DNA of 5,195 nt from Geoglobus sp. Its GTDB lineage: Archaea > Halobacteriota > Archaeoglobi > Archaeoglobales > Archaeoglobaceae. Shown piece after piece: positions 4,383 to 5,195 of this stretch (positions are counted from its first letter, which is position 1; the number at the start of each line of letters is the position of its first letter). The stretch lies in the NCBI GenBank assembly GCA_027019885.1, contig JALUWC010000563.1:1-5195 (forward strand). Direction: 5' to 3'. A program made the translations under genes and the position numbers. The notes beneath the pieces are model-generated. The model searched no databases. It was not told the origin of the DNA and was given only the letters and a program-made list of their open reading frames with translations.

Positions 4383-5195
4383 TCAATCCCACCACCTCCT
4401 CACAAACCAAATAATTCTCTCTGGAGGGAGCTTATACCAGAAAACATTAATCGGTTCATCCCAGCTCAAGCTTTTATGAGGCTTAACCTCGTTATGCCAT
4501 CTCACAACAGCCTCAACCGAACCAAACTTATCAGCTATTCTCTCAACCTCGCCAAAGAACCTTTCAATCTTTCCATTGGTTTGAGGATGCTTTACCCTCG
4601 CAACAATATGCTTTATTCCATGTTCGGCAAGAAACTGTTTGAATCTGTGCTTGGCTTCATCTCTGTTTCTTGCAGCAACAAACTGAGTTCCGTGATCAGT
4701 GAGAATCTCATCTGGAATGCCATATTCAGCGAATCCTCTTCTCAGAACTTTGATGCTTCTCAGTCGTTGCTTCATCGAAGACTCCAAAGCAAGTTACAAC
4801 TCTGCTTGCGTCATCCATGAAAGCAATCATCCACTTCACTTCTCCATTCAAGTTAACGAGTTTCCAGTCTCCCTGCCACATCTCCATGGAGTGTTCTCTC
4901 TCATAACGAACCCACTTCCTCTGCTTCCTCCTCTTCTTCGTGTTCTCCTCCACCGGATCGTGTTTGAGCAGGACTTTGTAGATTGTGTTGTGGGGGATGT
5001 GAATGCCATGGCTCTCTTCTATTTTCTTTTCTAAGTGAACTGGTCCAAGATTGTACTGTTTGTAAGCTTCCAGAATTATTCTCTCCGTCTCTTCGTCTAT
5101 CTCTTTTGGTTTTCTTCCCGGTTTTCGAAGGAATGGGATTATGCCTGTTTCCCTGAACTTTTTGATGATCTGGTGGACTCTCTGCCTTGTTACCT
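4350..5195 (-). mobile_element. Insertion sequence, transposase 3' side, truncated by the window
   Basis: The transposase reading frames on the minus strand end at 4383. Plus-strand sequence from 4350, TGTGGTATCCCAAATTAATT, begins with TGT as IS481/IS3-like ends often do and is a candidate terminal inverted repeat. The other end lies outside the window, so neither the inverted repeat nor a target duplication can be checked. The boundary at 4350 is a guess; the transposase itself is clear. Confidence 0.6.
4383..5195 (-). pseudogene. IS481/rve-like DDE transposase, one frameshift, N-terminally partial
   Basis: Two minus-strand frames make one protein. The upstream frame is open from the right edge to a TGA at 4726-4728. 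It shows a helix-turn-helix (RQRVHQIIKKFRETGI), a basic linker, and the start of the integrase core: MWQGDWKLVN with the first catalytic Asp, then FMDDASRVVTCFGVFDEATTE. The downstream frame, valid from about 4757 to the stop at 4383, carries IPDEILTDHGTQF with the second Asp, HPQTNGKIERFFGEVER with the Glu, and WHNEVKPHKSLSWDEP. The frames meet near base 4758, where one base too many (or two too few) breaks the gene. About 269 residues are visible, near full length for the family. Asp-to-Glu spacing is 43 residues, longer than the classic 35. All three catalytic residues survive, so the break looks recent or is a sequencing error. Confidence 0.88.

Noticed and set aside
4726..4790. Programmed ribosomal frameshift in the transposase
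   Set aside because: The shift needed is +1, with no slippery heptamer or clear stimulator seen; mutation is simpler.
4476..5034. Plus-strand ORFs of 114 and 111 codons
   Set aside because: They lie opposite the transposase, which has clear catalytic motifs; their composition is that of a shadow frame.

Overview
The window looks like a piece of a hyperthermophilic archaeal chromosome, most probably of the Archaeoglobales (Archaeoglobus, Ferroglobus or Geoglobus type). This is an inference. It rests on an archaeal-type Rad50, Lys/Glu-rich proteins with many AGA/AGG and ATA codons, GGAGG/GGTG Shine-Dalgarno sites, an archaeal TATA box just upstream of a start codon, and small archaeal toxin-antitoxin modules. 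No rRNA, tRNA or CRISPR array was seen.

Layout: (1) 2-2266 is most of a rad50 gene, with its 5' end outside the window. It runs through coiled coil, CPLC zinc hook, returning coiled coil and C-terminal ABC half. The returning arm carries an exact in-frame 402-bp tandem duplication (892-1293 and 1294-1695). (2) 2276-3034 is a gene graveyard. It holds the N-terminal end of a class II glutamine amidotransferase broken by a base gain in a T run, then an ORF joining the first 37 residues of a metallo-beta-lactamase-fold protein to an internal piece of a SNF2-type helicase, then a piece that reads more like protein in another frame. (3) 3031-3488 is a MNT/HEPN (MntA/HepT-like) toxin-antitoxin pair: an apparently intact nucleotidyltransferase antitoxin overlapping by ATGA a HEPN gene cut to 54 codons. 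(4) 3582-4311 is a DUF433/DUF5615 (VapBC-like) pair. A second exact tandem duplication, 110 bp, has doubled its promoter, ribosome site and first 24 codons. (5) 4350-5195 is the 3' side of an insertion sequence on the minus strand, with a DDE (IS481/rve-like) transposase that has one frameshift and runs off the right edge.

Together this is a core repair gene followed by an accessory, decaying island of toxin-antitoxin modules, gene 5'-fragments and an insertion sequence. The best candidates for something unusual are the two exact tandem duplications, neither with microhomology at its ends. One lengthens only one arm of the Rad50 antiparallel coiled coil. The other gives a toxin-antitoxin operon two promoters and a 34-codon leader ORF made from the antitoxin's own N terminus. 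Both could also be assembly artefacts, and this must be excluded first. No wholly new system is evident.
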